Source of the DNA: Prosthecobacter gellanilyticus
GTDB lineage: Bacteria > Verrucomicrobiota > Verrucomicrobiia > Verrucomicrobiales > Verrucomicrobiaceae
Direction of reading: 5' to 3'
Length of the DNA stretch: 64,000 nucleotides
NCBI RefSeq assembly: GCF_007992435.1
Contig: NZ_BKAG01000007.1
Span: 124,001 to 188,000 of the forward strand
Of the stretch, positions 62,178-64,000 are shown piece by piece; position 1 is the first letter of the stretch; every line of letters begins with the position of its first letter. The notes beneath the pieces are model-generated. The model worked only from the letters and a program-made list of their open reading frames with translations, searched no databases and had not been told where the DNA came from. Both the position numbers and the translations under genes were made by a program.

Positions 62178-64000
62178 TCAGGCGAGGTGGAGGGTGGTGA
62201 CGATGACGTCGATGGCCTTGATGCCGATGAAGGGGATGATGATGCCGCCAGCGCCGTAGACGAGCAGGTTGCGCTGAAGTACGGCGGCGGCGCCCATGGG
62301 CTTGTAGGCCACGCCTTTCAGCGCGAGCGGGATGAGCGCGATGATGATGAGCGCATTGAAGATCACGGCGCTCAAGATGGCGCTCTGAGGTGAGGCGAGG
62401 CCCATGACGTTCAGCGGGGCGATGGCCGGGAAGGTGGCCATGAGCATCGCCGGAATGATGGCGAAGTATTTGGCGATGTCGTTCGCAATACTAAAGGTGG
62501 TTAGCGAGCCGCGTGTCATGAGCAGCTGTTTGCCGATCTCCACGATCTCAATGAGCTTCGTGGGATTACTGTCGAGGTCGACCATGTTGCCGGCCTCGCG
62601 CGCGGCCTGGGTGCCGGTGTTCATGGCCACGCCGACATCGGCCTGGGCAAGGGCAGGCGCGTCGTTGGTGCCGTCACCAGTCATGGCGACGAGGTGGCCC
62701 TCGGCCTGCTCGGCGCGGATGCGCTTGAGTTTGTCCTCTGGGGTGGCCTGGGCCATGAAATCATCCACACCGGCCTCGGCGGCGATGGCGGCGGCGGTCA
62801 TGGGATTGTCTCCCGTGATCATGACGGTCTTGATGCCCATCTTGCGAAGCTGCGCGAAGCGCTCCTTGATGCCGCCTTTGACCACGTCCTTGAGTTCCAC
62901 GACACCCAGCACCTGGCTGCCCTCGGCCACGACGAGCGGTGTGCGGCCAGCGCGGGAGGCGGCTTCGACAGCCTTCGCCACTTCAGCGGGATACACACCG
63001 CCCTTGCCTTCGATGTAGGATTTCATCGAGTCAGCGGCACCTTTGCGGATGCTGCGGCCTTCGAGATCGACACCGCTCATGCGTGTCTGTGCGGTGAAGG
63101 GAACGAAGGTGGCATGAGGAGCGGCCAGCTCACGGCCGCGGATGTTAAACTTGTCCTTGGCCAGCACGACGATGCTGCGGCCTTCCGGTGTTTCATCAGC
63201 CAGGGAGGCGAGCTGGCCTGCATCCGCGAGTTGCTGCTCCGTGATGCCGTTGGCAGGACGGAAGTCCGAGGCCATGCGGTTGCCGATAGTGATGGTGCCG
63301 GTCTTGTCCAGCAGGAGCACATCGATGTCACCCGCAGCCTCGACGGCACGGCCGGAGGTGGCCATGACATTGCGGCGGATGAGGCGGTCGATGCCGCTGA
63401 TGCCGATGGCGCTCAAAAGACCGCCGATGGTGGTCGGGATGAGGCAAACCAACAGTGCGACAAGAACAGGGATGCTGAAAGCGACACCCGAGTAGATGCC
63501 AAAGGGCTTCAAAGTGATGCACACGAGCAGAAAGATCAGCGTCATCGCTGACAGCAGGATGGTCAGGGCAATCTCGTTCGGCGTCTTCTGGCGTTTCGCG
63601 CCCTCCACCATGGCGATCATGCGGTCGAGGAAGGTGTTTCCTTTTTCGGACGTGATGCGGATCACAATGCGGTCACTGATCACTTTCGTGCCGCCGGTCA
63701 CGGCGCTGCGGTCGCCACCGCTTTCGCGGATGACGGGTGCGGATTCGCCGGTGATGGCGGCTTCATCGACACTGGCGATGCCTTCGATCACCTCGCCATC
63801 GGCGGGGATGACATCTCCGGCCTCGCAGACGACGAGATCGCCTTTCTCCAGCAAAGGGGCAGGCACATGAGATTCCTGGCCGTTCTTGAGGCGACGAGCC
63901 AGGGTATCTTTGCGGGCCTTGCGCAGGCTGTCCGCCTGGGCCTTGCCACGGCCTTCCGCGACCGCCTCGGCGAAGTTGGCAAAGAGCACGGTGAACCACA
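62178..64000 (-). CDS. kdpB: KdpB subunit of potassium-transporting P-type ATPase, partial (5' end outside window)
   Basis: About 607 residues of the catalytic subunit are visible; the N-terminus is beyond the right edge. The frame is open to the edge ([20 protein letters not shown]). Motifs are TGESAPVI (actuator), phosphorylation site [19 protein letters not shown], hinge [17 protein letters not shown] and closing helices ([16 protein letters not shown]). The phosphorylated aspartate is present. It powers ATP-driven high-affinity potassium uptake with KdpA and KdpC. It ends VTTLHLA four bases before the last tandem REP. Confidence 0.95.
   Translation of the reverse strand, partial: WFTVLFANFAEAVAEGRGKAQADSLRKARKDTLARRLKNGQESHVPAPLLEKGDLVVCEAGDVIPADGEVIEGIASVDEAAITGESAPVIRESGGDRSAVTGGTKVISDRIVIRITSEKGNTFLDRMIAMVEGAKRQKTPNEIALTILLSAMTLIFLLVCITLKPFGIYSGVAFSIPVLVALLVCLIPTTIGGLLSAIGISGIDRLIRRNVMATSGRAVEAAGDIDVLLLDKTGTITIGNRMASDFRPANGITEQQLADAGQLASLADETPEGRSIVVLAKDKFNIRGRELAAPHATFVPFTAQTRMSGVDLEGRSIRKGAADSMKSYIEGKGGVYPAEVAKAVEAASRAGRTPLVVAEGSQVLGVVELKDVVKGGIKERFAQLRKMGIKTVMITGDNPMTAAAIAAEAGVDDFMAQATPEDKLKRIRAEQAEGHLVAMTGDGTNDAPALAQADVGVAMNTGTQAAREAGNMVDLDSNPTKLIEIVEIGKQLLMTRGSLTTFSIANDIAKYFAIIPAMLMATFPAIAPLNVMGLASPQSAILSAVIFNALIIIALIPLALKGVAYKPMGAAAVLQRNLLVYGAGGIIIPFIGIKAIDVIVTTLHLA

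Noticed and set aside
62011-62259. Plus-strand peptide with repeated SWKTRF units
   Set aside because: It is only the translation of the 54-bp tandem repeat on the non-coding strand, with no start signal or family.

Overview
The window looks like a chromosomal segment of a Verrucomicrobiota bacterium (Prosthecobacter/Verrucomicrobium-like). This is inferred from GC-rich coding, several DUF1501/DUF1552/DUF1800 secreted proteins, PQQ-propeller proteins, kinase/ECF-sigma pairs, NspC and weak Shine-Dalgarno signals. No ribosomal marker is present, so the assignment is family-level inference. No rRNA, tRNA, CRISPR array or phage was seen.

Layout: (1) 1-11.1 kb holds a nitrate assimilation locus on the minus strand. 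It encodes a NasS-like soluble nitrate binder, an NrtA/NrtB/two-ATPase ABC transporter, an outer-membrane porin, a NasA/NarK permease, a PP2C-kinase fusion and the start of a CysJ-type flavoprotein. A LysR regulator is divergent to it. (2) 11.2-13.7 kb holds a DUF1552 protein, a membrane protein and a small lipoprotein that continue the direction of region 3. (3) 13.7-25.3 kb is a compact operon for a type IV secretion-like machine: VirB2-, B3-, B4-, B5/TrbJ-, B6-, two B8-, B9- and B10-like proteins, two lipoproteins and a ClpB-D2-like AAA+ ATPase. No relaxase, coupling ATPase or VirB11 is in the window. A DUF1353 lipoprotein is divergent to it. (4) 26-31.9 kb holds a squalene/phytoene synthase, an M48 protease, a membrane Ser/Thr kinase with extracellular C-lectin/lamin-tail-like domains and a divergent ECF sigma factor. 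(5) 31.9-42.7 kb holds DUF1501, a 1681-residue DUF1800 protein, a second DUF1501, a pseudopilin-like protein, a PP2C phosphatase and a histidine phosphatase. (6) 42.8-57.1 kb holds an RRM RNA-binding protein, a secretin, a PQQ propeller, NspC, LigA, AcpP, a multidomain EF-hand/redoxin/cytochrome/copper protein and an SMP-30 lactonase. (7) 57.2-64.0 kb is a kdp potassium locus (kdpB-kdpC-kdpD-kdpE) with a REP-associated tyrosine transposase (RAYT) gene inserted between kdpC and kdpD.

The most striking observation is in region 7. Eleven copies of a 24-25-bp hairpin, many with the GTAG foot typical of RAYT-linked REP elements, are spread through the kdp operon around the RAYT gene. Several are translated: the C-termini of KdpC, RAYT and KdpD all end in a VERVFQ-type peptide, and the KdpD N-terminus is built from two more copies read in other frames. 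Two other REP-like families lie at gene ends elsewhere in the window (CACGCT/AGCGTG type and GCGGCAGC/GCTGCCGC type), and a 9-base word, GCCTAACAA, is over-represented. The second candidate novel system is the minimal chromosomal T4SS-like operon with its AAA+ protein.
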